42,227 nucleotides of DNA from NCBI GenBank assembly GCA_036378155.1, contig DASUXA010000065.1, positions 1-42,227 on the forward strand, given 5' to 3'. Below are positions 16,334 through 25,026 of this stretch, piece after piece. Origin of the DNA: DASUXA01 sp036378155 (GTDB taxonomy: Bacteria > Actinomycetota > Actinomycetes > Mycobacteriales > Micromonosporaceae). Position numbers and translations under genes: made by a program. The notes below the pieces were generated by a model. That model was not told the DNA's origin and did no database searches. It was given only the letters and a program-made list of their open reading frames with translations. Position 1 is the stretch's first letter. Each line of letters opens with the position of its first letter.

Positions 16334-17580
16334 TGAACGCGCTCGCGGCGTTGCGAAAGGCGTGCGGCGACCAGGCCGTACGCGAGGCGACCGAGCGCGA
16401 CGCGATCGACGGGGTGCGCCCGTCGTACGTGGCGGCTCCGGCGAGCACCGACGAGACCGCCGACGTGCTGCGCGCGGCGGCGGAGCACGGGCTGTCCGTG
16501 GTGGTACGGGGCGCCGGTACCAGGATCGACTGGGGTAATCCGCCACGGGGCGCCGACCTGGTCGTCTCCACCCAGCGGATGTCGGGGCTGCTCGAACACG
16601 CCGCCGGTGATCTGGTGGTACGGGTGCAGCCCGGACTGCGCCTGGCGGACCTGCGCGACGCTCTCGCGCCCGCGCGGCAGCGGCTCGCGATCGACGAGAC
16701 GGTACCGGGCGCCACGCTCGGCGGTACCGTCGCGACCGGTACCGCCGGTCCGATCCGGATGCTCTACGGCTCGGTGCGCGACCTGCTGATCGGTGTCACC
16801 GTGGTACGGGCGGACGGCACCGTCGCCCGCTCCGGCGGCAAGGTGGTCAAGAACGTCGCCGGGTACGACCTGGGCAAGCTGTACACCGGCTCGTACGGCA
16901 CCCTGGGCGTGATCACCGAGGCGATCTTCCGGCTGCACCCGCTCCCCGAGGCTCGCGCCCTGGTCACCACCCGGTTCGCCGACGAGCGCGCGGCGGCGCC
17001 CGTGCTCGCCGAGGTGATCGGGTCGCGGCTGGTACCGACCGCCGTCGAGGTGGACCGACCCGCCGCCGACGCCCCGCTGACCGTGGCGGTCCTGCTGGAA
17101 GGCGTACGCCCCGGTGTCGTCGCCCGCGCCGAGGCGGCGTCGCGGATGCTCGGGGCGGACGCCGAAGTGAGCCGCGACCTGCCGGACTGGTGGGCGCGGT
17201 ACCCGTTCGCCGGGGACGCGACCGGGCTGAAGCTGACCGTACCCATCGCCGTCGTGCCCGACCTGCTCCGCGCGGTACGCGAAGCGGCGGCGCGGACCGG
17301 TCTCGCCGTCGCGGTACGCGGCTCCGCCGGAGTCGGCGCGCTGTACGCGGGAGTGTCCCCGGAGTCCGCGCCCGCCACGGTCGCCCGGTTCGTCGCGACG
17401 CTGCGCGATTTCGTCGCCCGGTACGGCGGCAGCGTCGTCGTCCTGCGCGCCCCGACCGAGGTGAAATCCGAGGTGGACGTCTGGGGTCCGGTCGCCGGGC
17501 TGGACCTGATGCGACGGCTGAAAGACCAGTTCGACCCCGAGCACCGGCTGGCTCCGGGCCGGTTCGTGGGAGGTATCTGA
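16333..17580 (+). CDS. glcE: Glycolate oxidase subunit GlcE (FAD-binding)
   Basis: Second FAD-binding subunit of the three-subunit glycolate oxidase, 415 aa. PCMH-fold motifs include VVRGAGTRIDWGNPP, ATLGGTVATGTAGP and KNVAGYDLGKLYTGSYGTLG. The C-terminus ends KDQFDPEHRLAPGRFVGGI, the conserved GlcE tail. Both ends are TGATG-coupled to the neighbouring genes, consistent with equal synthesis of the complex. Confidence 0.92.
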   Translation: MNALAALRKACGDQAVREATERDAIDGVRPSYVAAPASTDETADVLRAAAEHGLSVVVRGAGTRIDWGNPPRGADLVVSTQRMSGLLEHAAGDLVVRVQPGLRLADLRDALAPARQRLAIDETVPGATLGGTVATGTAGPIRMLYGSVRDLLIGVTVVRADGTVARSGGKVVKNVAGYDLGKLYTGSYGTLGVITEAIFRLHPLPEARALVTTRFADERAAAPVLAEVIGSRLVPTAVEVDRPAADAPLTVAVLLEGVRPGVVARAEAASRMLGADAEVSRDLPDWWARYPFAGDATGLKLTVPIAVVPDLLRAVREAAARTGLAVAVRGSAGVGALYAGVSPESAPATVARFVATLRDFVARYGGSVVVLRAPTEVKSEVDVWGPVAGLDLMRRLKDQFDPEHRLAPGRFVGGI

Positions 17581-19043
17581 TGACCGACGCACCACCGGCT
17601 TCCGACTTCGGGGGCGCTCCGGGCGCGAGCGAGCCCGGTCTCGGCACCGCGCCTCCCGCCGCCGGGCTGCCCGAGTCCGCCACCCCGCGCACCGGCGCGT
17701 TCGACGCGTTCCACCCGCCCGAGCGCGACCTGATCGACGACTGCGTGCACTGCGGGTTCTGCCTGCCCACCTGCCCCACGTACAGCGTGTGGGGCGAGGA
17801 GATGGACTCCCCGCGTGGTCGGATCTACCTGATGCAGCAGGGGCTCGAAGGCGAGCCGATGACCGACTCTATGGTTCTGCACATCGACCGGTGCCTGGGC
17901 TGCATGTCGTGTGTCACCGCGTGCCCGTCCGGCGTGCAGTACAACAAGCTGATCGAAGCGACCCGCGCCCAGATCGAACGCCGGTACGACCGCCCGGCTT
18001 CCCAGCGCCTGCTGCGTAACGCGATCTTCGCGGTGTTCCCGTACCCGCGCCGGCTGCGCGCGCTGCGCGGTCCGTTGCGGCTGTACCAGCGCAGCGGGCT
18101 GCCCAAGGCGTTGCGCCGCAGCGGGATCCTGGACCGGCTGCCGCAGACGCTGCGCAGCATGGAGTCGCTCGCCCCGCCGCTGTCGACGCCGACCCGGCTG
18201 CCCCGGCGCATCCCGGCACGCGGTACCCGTCGCGCGGTCGTCGGACTGCTCACCGGCTGCGTACAGAGCGTCTTCTTCTCCGACGTCAACGCCGCGACCG
18301 CGCGGGTACTCGCCGCCGAGGGCTGCGACGTGGTGATCCCCGAAGGACAGGGCTGCTGCGGCGCGCTGAGCGTGCACAACGGGCGAGAGGACGAGGCGGC
18401 CCGGTTCGCCCGGCGGACCATCGACGAGTTCGAGTCGGCGGGCGTCGAAACGGTGGTGGTCAACGCCGCCGGCTGCGGCTCGTCGATGAAGGAGTACGGG
18501 CACCTGCTCCGCGACGACCCGGAGTACGCCCAGCGGGCGGCGCGGTTCTCCGCCCGTACCCGCGACGTCGCCGAGTTCCTGGTCGAACTCGGACCGGCGG
18601 CGCCCCGGCACCCGCTACCGATGCGGGTCGCGTACCACGACGCGTGCCACCTGGCACACGCCCAGAACATCCGTTCCCAGCCGCGGCAACTCCTGCGCGG
18701 CATACCCGGGCTCGAACTGCTCGAGATCGCCGAGCCCGAGATCTGTTGTGGCTCGGCCGGCGTGTACAACCTGCTGCAGCCGGAGCCGGCGCGCGAACTC
18801 GGCGACCGGAAGCTCGCCAACATCCTCGCCACCGACCCCGACCTGCTGGTGACCGCCAACCCCGGTTGCCTGATGCAGGTGTACGCCGCCGCCGAGCGGC
18901 GCGGGCGGCACCTCGCCAGCGCCCATACCGTGATGGTCCTCGACGCCTCGATCCGAGGACTTCCCCCGGGCGCGCTCACCGGCGCACCCGCCACGCCCGA
19001 TGAGGTGACCGATGTACAAGCAGGTCCTCGATCCCGTCGGTAA
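17580..19043 (+). CDS. glcF: Glycolate oxidase iron-sulfur subunit GlcF
   Basis: 487 aa. After a Pro/Ala-rich leader of ~45 residues come two 4Fe-4S binding motifs, CVHCGFCLPTCP and CLGCMSCVTACP, which pass electrons from the flavin subunits to the respiratory chain. Two cysteine-rich CCG domains follow, with GCVQSVFF...GQGCCGAL and YHDACHLAHAQ...EICCGSAGVY. The ATG at 17580 is TGATG-coupled to glcE. The gene's end overlaps the next gene, the permease, by 32 nt, so transcription and translation continue into glcA. Confidence 0.93.
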   Translation: MTDAPPASDFGGAPGASEPGLGTAPPAAGLPESATPRTGAFDAFHPPERDLIDDCVHCGFCLPTCPTYSVWGEEMDSPRGRIYLMQQGLEGEPMTDSMVLHIDRCLGCMSCVTACPSGVQYNKLIEATRAQIERRYDRPASQRLLRNAIFAVFPYPRRLRALRGPLRLYQRSGLPKALRRSGILDRLPQTLRSMESLAPPLSTPTRLPRRIPARGTRRAVVGLLTGCVQSVFFSDVNAATARVLAAEGCDVVIPEGQGCCGALSVHNGREDEAARFARRTIDEFESAGVETVVVNAAGCGSSMKEYGHLLRDDPEYAQRAARFSARTRDVAEFLVELGPAAPRHPLPMRVAYHDACHLAHAQNIRSQPRQLLRGIPGLELLEIAEPEICCGSAGVYNLLQPEPARELGDRKLANILATDPDLLVTANPGCLMQVYAAAERRGRHLASAHTVMVLDASIRGLPPGALTGAPATPDEVTDVQAGPRSRR

Positions 19044-20667
19044 TTCGCTGTTCCTCAGTGCGATCGTGGCGGCGGTACCGCTGCTCACGCTGTTCATCCT
19101 GCTCGGTGTGCTGCGGATGAAGGCGTGGATCGCTTCGCTGATCTCACTGCTCGTGTCGCTGCTCGTGGCGATCCTCGCGTACGGCATGCCGACCGGGCAG
19201 GCAGTGCTGTCCGCGACGGAAGGCGCCGCGTTCGGCATCTTCCCGATCCTGTGGATCGTGGTCAACGCGATCTGGATCTACAACATGACCGTGGAGACCG
19301 GGCACTTCGACGTGTTGCGCCGGTCGTTCGCCCGGATCAGCGACGACCAGCGCATCCAGGCGATCCTCATCGCGTTCAGCTTCGGCGCGCTGCTGGAGGC
19401 GCTTGCCGGGTTCGGTACCCCGGTGGCGATCAGTTCGGTGATGCTCATCGCGCTGGGCTTCCGCCCGCTCAAGGCGGCGGCGGTGTCCCTGGTCGCGAAC
19501 ACCGCCCCGGTCGCGTTCGGCGCGCTGGCGGTACCGATCACCACCCTGAGCAAGGTCAGCAACCTGCCGGTACACGACCTGGGAAGCACAGTCGGTCGGC
19601 AGACCCCGATCCTGGCGCTGTTCGTACCGCTGGCGCTGGTCGGCATCGTGGACGGTCGGCGCGGGGTGCGGCAGACCTGGCCCGCTGCCCTGCTGTGCGG
19701 GTTCGCGTTCGCGGTGGCTCAGTTCGTCACCTCCAACTACATCTCGGTACCGCTCACCGACATCGTCGCGTCGCTGTTCTCCGCCGTGGTCGTGGTGCTG
19801 TTCCTGCGGGTGTGGCAGCCCGCCGAGACCTACGCGGCAGGCGTGCCCTCGGTACCGGTGGTCGCCGGCGGCGCGGTCGACGAGCCGACCGCCGACTTCA
19901 CCCGGCGGGTGGAGCGGGGCGGCGACTCGCGCGCCGAGGTGGCGAAGGCGTACGCGCCGTACCTGATCATCATCGCGGTCTTCGTGATCGCGCAGATCCC
20001 GGCGGTACTGCACGCCCTGGACTCGGTGACGAAGACGTTCGCCTGGCCGGGGCTGAACGTGGCGAGCTCGAAGGGCAAGCCGCTGTCGCTGGTGCAGTTC
20101 AAGTTCAACTGGCTGTCCGCGGCGGGCACGCTGCTGCTCATCTCCGGTCTGATCACCATGCCGGTACTGCGCATTTCGCCCGCCAAGGCGCTCCGCGCGT
20201 ACATCGACACGCTGCGGCAACTCCAGTGGGCGATCATCACCGTGGCGGCGGTGCTGGCGCTGGCGTTCGTGATGAACGCCTCCGGGCAGACCACCACCCT
20301 GGGTACCTGGATGGCGGGCGCGGGCGGGGCGTTCGCGTTCCTGTCCCCGATCCTCGGCTGGCTCGGTGTCGCCGTGACCGGGTCGGACACCTCGTCCAAC
20401 TCGCTGTTCGGTGCCCTGCAGGTGACCGCCGCGGACAAGGCGGGGCTGGACGCCACGCTCATGGCGGCGTCGAACAGCTCCGGCGGGGTACTCGGCAAGA
20501 TGATCTCCCCGCAGAACCTGGCGATCGCCGCCGCGGCGGTCGGTCTGGCGGGCCGCGAGGGGGACATCTTCCGCCGGGTCTTCCTGTGGAGCCTGCTGTT
20601 CCTGCTGGGCATGTGCGTGCTGGTGTACCTGCAGTCCACGCCGGTGCTGTCCTGGATGCTGCCGTAA
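19012..20667 (+). CDS. glcA: Glycolate/L-lactate permease (LctP/GlcA family)
   Basis: 551 aa, about 12-14 membrane segments. Family signatures include IFPILWIVVNAIWIYNMTVE, ALLEALAGFGTPVAISSVML, VTGSDTSSNSLFGALQ and SNSSGGVLGKMISPQNLAIA. It is a proton-coupled importer of glycolate, lactate or both. Starting 32 nt inside glcF, it is the last gene of the aceB-glcDEF unit, which points to glycolate as the main substrate. The region after its stop has no clear hairpin. Confidence 0.93.
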   Translation: MYKQVLDPVGNSLFLSAIVAAVPLLTLFILLGVLRMKAWIASLISLLVSLLVAILAYGMPTGQAVLSATEGAAFGIFPILWIVVNAIWIYNMTVETGHFDVLRRSFARISDDQRIQAILIAFSFGALLEALAGFGTPVAISSVMLIALGFRPLKAAAVSLVANTAPVAFGALAVPITTLSKVSNLPVHDLGSTVGRQTPILALFVPLALVGIVDGRRGVRQTWPAALLCGFAFAVAQFVTSNYISVPLTDIVASLFSAVVVVLFLRVWQPAETYAAGVPSVPVVAGGAVDEPTADFTRRVERGGDSRAEVAKAYAPYLIIIAVFVIAQIPAVLHALDSVTKTFAWPGLNVASSKGKPLSLVQFKFNWLSAAGTLLLISGLITMPVLRISPAKALRAYIDTLRQLQWAIITVAAVLALAFVMNASGQTTTLGTWMAGAGGAFAFLSPILGWLGVAVTGSDTSSNSLFGALQVTAADKAGLDATLMAASNSSGGVLGKMISPQNLAIAAAAVGLAGREGDIFRRVFLWSLLFLLGMCVLVYLQSTPVLSWMLP

Positions 20668-20753
20668 CGCTCGCTGCGATGGCTCGCCTCCGCCGTGGGT
20701 CGGTCGGGGGTCGGCGCGTCGCTCTGGGCGATCAGGCTTGATCCCGTCGCGAC

Positions 20754-20838
20754 GCTCCGGCCCCCGACCTCAGCCAATCGGCACACCCCGCGCCTGGCCT
20801 CGGCTACCGGGCCGCACGCCGCTCCGGCCCCCGACCTC
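20754..20838. repeat. 18-bp direct repeat in the glcA-flavodoxin gap
   Basis: The same 18 bp (core GGCCCCCGACC in context) occurs at 20754-20771 and 20821-20838. An imperfect inverted copy of its core (GGTCGGGGGTCGG) lies near 20700. The gap of 276 bp holds no gene. It may be degenerate repeat debris or a regulatory region. Confidence 0.5.
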
Positions 20839-20943
20839 TGGCGAGGTGGGCATGCGCGGCCCTCGACCTTGGCGAACCGGGTGCGCCTCGGCTCGGCGGG
20901 GGCTTACATGGGGGTGGGGACGGCGTGCGTGTGGGGGTGCGCG

Positions 20944-21504
20944 GTGCGGACGGTGATCGTGTACGAGAGTCTGTTCGGGAACACTCACGAGGTCGCCGAG
21001 GCGATCGGCGAGGGGGTCCGGGCATCCGACCCGAGCGGCGAGGTGTCCTGCCTCGCGGTCGCGGACGCCGGACCCGATCTGGTCGCCGGCGCGGATCTGC
21101 TGGTCGTGGGCGGTCCCACCCACATGCGCGGGATGTCGACGTCGCGGAGTCGGACGGTCGGCGTACGCAACGCGGTCGAGGAAGGACACGAGAAGCCGTC
21201 GGAGATCGAACCGGGTGCGGAAGGCGAGGGCATCCGCGACTGGTTCCACACGCTGCCGAAGGCGACCCGTACCGCTGAGGCGGCGGCTTTCGATACCCGC
21301 GCCGGTTCCCGGCTGGCCGGCGGGGCGGCCCACGGCATCGCCCGGCGACTGCGCCGGCACGGGTACGAACTCGCCGCCGACCCCGAGGGTTTCGTCATCG
21401 AGGGCACCGAAGGTCCGCTGCGGACCGGCGAGCACGATCGGGCGAGGCGCTGGGGCGCCGATCTGTTCGAGCGGGCCAGCGCCTCGGTCGCGGCTCGCCG
21501 GTGA
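20944..21504 (+). CDS. Flavodoxin-domain protein
   Basis: 186 aa from the GTG at 20944. The first strand and phosphate loop VIVYESLFGNTHEVAEAI form the FMN-binding site, followed by LLVVGGPTHMRGMS, the second flavin-contact loop. The last third (GYELAADPEGFVIEGTEGPL) matches stand-alone actinobacterial flavodoxins. GTG 20944 puts the first beta strand at the N-terminus as usual; an ATG at 20908 with a GGGGG upstream is an alternative adding 12 residues. It is probably a redox carrier or flavin-dependent enzyme of unknown partner. It converges with the DUF6114 gene, 7 bp away. Confidence 0.82.
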   Translation: MRTVIVYESLFGNTHEVAEAIGEGVRASDPSGEVSCLAVADAGPDLVAGADLLVVGGPTHMRGMSTSRSRTVGVRNAVEEGHEKPSEIEPGAEGEGIRDWFHTLPKATRTAEAAAFDTRAGSRLAGGAAHGIARRLRRHGYELAADPEGFVIEGTEGPLRTGEHDRARRWGADLFERASASVAARR

Positions 21505-21511
21505 CCGCTTC

Positions 21512-22129
21512 TCAGCCGTGCGTCGGTACCGTCTCCGCTCCGTCCGACGGGTCGGACCCGGTGTCGTCCGCGGCGGTGTCCTGGTCCGTCGCGGTCGCCT
21601 GCGCCGGTACCGCAACGCCGCCCGCGGGGCGACCGGCGGTACCCGCGCCCCTCGGCGACCACGCGAAGGCGAGGCAACTGCCGAACAGTCCGAGCAGCAG
21701 CCCGATGAAGAACCCGCCCAGGTTGGCGGTGACGAACGAGCCGAGCGCCATCACACCGGCGAGGATCGAGTAGAACAGCCGCTGCTGGGGCGTCACCCAC
21801 AGCAGCACCCCGCAGAGCAGCATGATCGCCGGCATGATGTACCCGGCCAGCCCCTCCGCGCCGACGTGCACGATCACGCGCAGCGGTGCGTACTCGGTCA
21901 GCAGGATCTCTCCTGCCCCGAGCAGGATCAGCAGACCTCCCCAGAACGGTCGGGTGCGCCGCCAGTTCCGCCAGCCGAGCCGAACACGGCGGAGCCGACC
22001 CGGACCGGGCGGCGCCGACTGCGGCGCCGTGGACGGGTCGGTGTCCGGTTCGGTGAGGAAGGTGTCGAACGGCACCGACTCCGCCGGGTCGGACCCGGCG
22101 GAGTCGGTGGTGTGTGGATCTACCGTCAC
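21512..22129 (-). CDS. DUF6114 family membrane protein
   Basis: 205 aa. An acidic N-terminal region of about 50 residues rich in Asp, Pro and Ser precedes three to four membrane segments (FWGGLLILLGAGEILLTEYAP, AGYIMPAIMLLCGVLLWVTP, LFYSILAGVMALGSFVTANLGGFFIGLLLGLFGSCLAFAW) and a disordered Thr/Ala/Asp tail. The combination matches the DUF6114 family of Actinobacteria, function unknown. The GTG at 22129 begins 2 nt after the DUF6230 stop, so the two are a translational unit. Confidence 0.82.
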   Translation of the reverse strand: MTVDPHTTDSAGSDPAESVPFDTFLTEPDTDPSTAPQSAPPGPGRLRRVRLGWRNWRRTRPFWGGLLILLGAGEILLTEYAPLRVIVHVGAEGLAGYIMPAIMLLCGVLLWVTPQQRLFYSILAGVMALGSFVTANLGGFFIGLLLGLFGSCLAFAWSPRGAGTAGRPAGGVAVPAQATATDQDTAADDTGSDPSDGAETVPTHG

Positions 22130-22131
22130 CG

Positions 22132-22782
22132 TCAGCAGCCGTCCTTGGTGAAGGACAGGTGCAGCCCGGGCAGCCGGAAGGCGGCCGCGGTGGTGGCGTA
22201 GTTGTTCTGACGCAGGTTGGTCAGCGTGACGTTGTCCGCCTGCTGCGCGAACACGCCCGCGTTGCCGACCACGCCGGGCACCTCGTTCAGGGTGCTCGCG
22301 TCCTGACCGATGTTGATGTTCGTGAACTGCGCGTCGCCGGCGGTGATCTCGTCACCGTCGACGACCAGGTTGGTGGCGGTGACCGGGGTGCCGTTGTCGC
22401 CGGCGGTGATCTTCAGGTACTCCCCACCGAGGCTCACGGTCTGGCACAGGTTGGTCAGCGTGGCCTCGTGGATCGCGGACACCACGAGGACGAGGTACCC
22501 ACCGGTGGTCCCCTCGTTCGGGCTGTTCGGCACCATCAGGTCAAGGGTGGCGAACTGCTCGAAGCCGGTACCGTCGAGACGGTCGGCGGCGACCGTGAAC
22601 GGCATGCCGGAGACCGAGAACTGGACCGCGACGGCACCCTGCGCGGTCAGTACGAGCAGACCGAAGGCGGCGGCGACCGCGGTCACCATCGCCGCCGCGA
22701 ACCGGCGCCACCGCACCTTGCCGTGTTCCGGCAGGTCGGCACCGCCGATCCCGGATGTTTCTGATTCGATGTCCTTGGACAT
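22132..22782 (-). CDS. DUF6230 family exported protein
   Basis: 216 aa. A cytoplasmic charged leader of ~30 residues is followed by one membrane/signal segment (FAAAMVTAVAAAFGLLVLTAQGAVA) and an extracellular beta-rich domain, starting VQFSVSGMPFTVAADRLDG, with two Cys (LCQTVSL and the C-terminal DGC). This is the typical partner of DUF6114. The ATG at 22782 has AGGGAG 6 nt upstream, better than the ATG at 22806. An 8-bp inverted repeat lies about 90 nt upstream. Function is unknown; a membrane-anchored envelope protein is the best reading. Confidence 0.82.
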   Translation of the reverse strand: MSKDIESETSGIGGADLPEHGKVRWRRFAAAMVTAVAAAFGLLVLTAQGAVAVQFSVSGMPFTVAADRLDGTGFEQFATLDLMVPNSPNEGTTGGYLVLVVSAIHEATLTNLCQTVSLGGEYLKITAGDNGTPVTATNLVVDGDEITAGDAQFTNINIGQDASTLNEVPGVVGNAGVFAQQADNVTLTNLRQNNYATTAAAFRLPGLHLSFTKDGC

Positions 22783-22866
22783 GGGGGGCTCCCTGCGTCG
22801 CTTCATGGGGGCATTGTTTGTGCCTGCGCTGATCAGGCTCGGCGCGCATTACGCGGGTCAATTTGC

Positions 22867-22896
22867 CGACCGTCCACGACTATTTTGAGACGGTCG
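22867..22896. promoter_or_regulatory. Candidate TetR operator upstream of DUF6230
   Basis: A perfect 8-bp inverted repeat, CGACCGTC (22867-22874) and GACGGTCG (22889-22896), with a 14-nt spacer. It lies in the 235-bp gap between the tetR stop and the DUF6230 start, 85-115 nt upstream of the latter. It is a candidate site for the TetR protein encoded next door; no -10 box could be placed with confidence. Confidence 0.4.
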
Positions 22897-23017
22897 ATGT
22901 CGGGAAGTTACCGTGGAGTACCTTCCCGGTCAAGGCCCCTTTCCGGTGGAGTCGGCGGCACCGGGCGAACCGGCGCTCGCCTCCACTGTGGACATCGTTG
23001 AGCCCCGATGCATGCGG

Positions 23018-23764
23018 TCACTCGGCGCACGGGGCGGTGGCGCGCGGCTCGTTGTCGCGGCGCGGGCGCAGTTCGCACGCCGCCTCGACGGGGCCGACGA
23101 ACGGCACGACGGCGAAGTACGTCAGCGTCGGCAGCAGATCGGGCAGCTCCGCGACGCGTCCGGCGGCTACGTAACGGTAGACCGTGGAGTAGATCCCGCC
23201 GACGATCGACCGGATCAGCTCGTCCGGATTGGACAGTTCCGGTGGTCTGGGCGCGTCGGCGAAGAACTCGTTGAACTGGCTGAGCAGTTCGACACGTTCG
23301 GCGCGGGCGGCTGAGCCGACCGCGTCGATCTCCACGATCGCCATGGTCGCGAAGGCGGGGACGCTGGCGAGCACGTCCAGCATCACCCGCAGCGCGGCAC
23401 GGGCTCCGGCACGCCAGTCGTCGGCGTCGTGGTACGCGTGCCGCATGACCGACAGCAGGACGCCGGTGCCGTGCCGGTACGTGGCCAGGAAGGCGTCGTC
23501 CTTGCCCTCGAACAGGGCGTAGAACGCCGGTCGGGTGACCCCGGCCGCGTGGCAGATGTCGGTGACCCTGGCGTTGGCGTAGCCCTTCTCGGCGACCGTC
23601 TGCACCAGACCGTCGTACAGCCGGTCCCGTTGGGTCGCCGCGACCACCTCGGGCGGGGTACGACTGGGCCCGCGCTTGATCGCACGGGCCGGGTCCCGGC
23701 CGGGCCGGGCCCCGGGCAACGTGATCCTCGCTAGATCAGACGCAGGTGACGACGCATCAGACAT
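23018..23764 (-). CDS. TetR/AcrR family transcriptional regulator
   Basis: 248 aa. An N-terminal HTH begins at about residue 40 (RDRLYDGLVQTVAEKGYANARVTDICHAAGVTRPAFYALFEGKDDAF); the recognition helix is VTRPAFYALF. The C-terminal ~150 residues are the ligand/dimerisation domain with aromatic and Ala-rich helices. The start at ATG 23764 has AAGGAG 4 nt upstream; readings from further upstream are not supported. It lies directly upstream of DUF6230-DUF6114 on the same strand and probably controls them and itself. Confidence 0.88.
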   Translation of the reverse strand: MSDASSPASDLARITLPGARPGRDPARAIKRGPSRTPPEVVAATQRDRLYDGLVQTVAEKGYANARVTDICHAAGVTRPAFYALFEGKDDAFLATYRHGTGVLLSVMRHAYHDADDWRAGARAALRVMLDVLASVPAFATMAIVEIDAVGSAARAERVELLSQFNEFFADAPRPPELSNPDELIRSIVGGIYSTVYRYVAAGRVAELPDLLPTLTYFAVVPFVGPVEAACELRPRRDNEPRATAPCAE

Positions 23765-24242
23765 CGATCTCCTTGAAAAAGTTCCCGCTTGACGTTGAGA
23801 CCCTACGAGGTTTATAACATCGACAGGTTTGTGTTTGGGTGACTGCTCATCGTATGAGACGGACACCGGTGATCGGCTCGGCGGAACCGACGCGACAGGC
23901 GCCGTTCCACCGCCCGGGCCGCCCACCGCAGGGGGCGTCCGATCGGTCACCACGCTGACCTCTGCATAGTGGACAACCTGCCCGGATGTCCGGGGTAGCG
24001 CGATATTCCGCGGTACTTACCGAAACCGCGTGCCGTCATAACTCCCATTTGCATTCACGTATACCACGAATCGTGATCGCACTCGTTCCCGCGTGTCGCG
24101 ATGACGATGGCGGCTGCCTTGTCCGCGGCAGTCGAGTCGACCAACACGGCGTCGCCGGTACGACGCGGAAAAGGAGGATCTTTGGCGAGGAATTGAACGA
24201 CATCCAGCCCAACGTCATGTCAAACCGATGCTAGGAGAAAGC
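23765..24242. other. 478-bp gene-free region with candidate rightward promoter
   Basis: No coding pattern is visible. It is more A+T-rich than its surroundings. A TTGACG box (23789-23794) and TATAAC (23813-23818), 18 nt apart, read rightward; the next gene on that strand starts at 24243, which would imply a leader of about 400 nt or an unannotated transcript. A CTCAT/ATGAG inverted repeat lies at 23846-23858. This region should hold the promoters of tetR (leftward) and of the secreted-protein gene (rightward). Confidence 0.45.
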
Positions 24243-24896
24243 ATGCGCAAGTTCCTGTACGCCGTGGCGGTAGCAGCAACGGCCCTGTTCACCGCCACGA
24301 TGATGGCGGGCAGCGCCTCCGCGGCGACCGCGGTCCTCACCTGGACCAACTCCAGCGGTGGGGCGGTCAGCGGCACCCTCAGCCCCGACTCCGGCAGCGC
24401 CACCTTCAACTCGACCAGCGGCAGCTCGGGCGTGAGCTGCTCGTCGTCGTCGTTCTCGGCGGACGTCACCGCGAACGGGTCGAGCAGCGCGACCGAGTCC
24501 CTGACCACGCAGACGTTCACCAACTGCACGCCGCACGGGCTGTTCTGCGTGAACTCGATCGGTGCCGTCGCCGTGGACAACCTGCCGTTCACCTCGACGG
24601 TCTCCTCGGGCGGCGCGACGACCCTCGCCCCCGGGACTAAGGGTCCGATCCAGACCACGGTCACCGTGAACAGCTGCCTCGGCCAGATCAAGTGTGTCTA
24701 CCAGGCGACCAACGGCTCGCTCAGCGGTCAGGCCCACAACGGCACCAAGGCCGACAACTCCGACAACTCGCTGACCTTCACGAACCAGCCGTTCTCGCTG
24801 GTCAGCGGACCGACCAGCGTCTGCATCAACCCGGCGAACTTCTCCGCCACGTACAACGGCATCCACGGTTCCGGTGGATACGTGTACACCAACTGA
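24243..24896 (+). CDS. Secreted cysteine-containing beta-rich protein, function unknown
   Basis: 217 aa. A clear Sec signal peptide (MRKFLYAVAVAATALFTATM) ends at about AGSASA-A. The mature protein is Ser/Thr/Gly/Asn-rich with six Cys, in VSCSSSS, TNCTPHG, FCVNS, NSCLGQ, KCVYQ and VCINPA. This suggests disulfide bonds and a beta sandwich. ATG 24243 has AGGAG 5 nt upstream. I do not recognise the family. The codon pattern is less GC-biased than its neighbours because of the Ser/Thr/Asn content. Proximity to the TetR-DUF6230-DUF6114 locus suggests a shared envelope role. Confidence 0.8.
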   Translation: MRKFLYAVAVAATALFTATMMAGSASAATAVLTWTNSSGGAVSGTLSPDSGSATFNSTSGSSGVSCSSSSFSADVTANGSSSATESLTTQTFTNCTPHGLFCVNSIGAVAVDNLPFTSTVSSGGATTLAPGTKGPIQTTVTVNSCLGQIKCVYQATNGSLSGQAHNGTKADNSDNSLTFTNQPFSLVSGPTSVCINPANFSATYNGIHGSGGYVYTN

Positions 24897-24915
24897 CCTC
24901 GGTACCGCACCGGGT

Positions 24916-24953
24916 CGGCGGGCGCCGCGGGAGTGCTCCCGCGGCGCCCGCCG
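24916..24953. terminator. Hairpin terminator
   Basis: A perfect 18-bp stem (24916-24933 / 24936-24953), effectively closed by a minimal loop, starts 20 bp past the secreted-protein stop. A short CTGTTCT tail follows. Confidence 0.75.
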
Positions 24954-25026
24954 CTGTTCTCTATCCTCGCCACCAGGGGCGAGCCGGTCCTGAACGGCCG
25001 TCGGCGGACGACGGGAGCGTCGAGGC

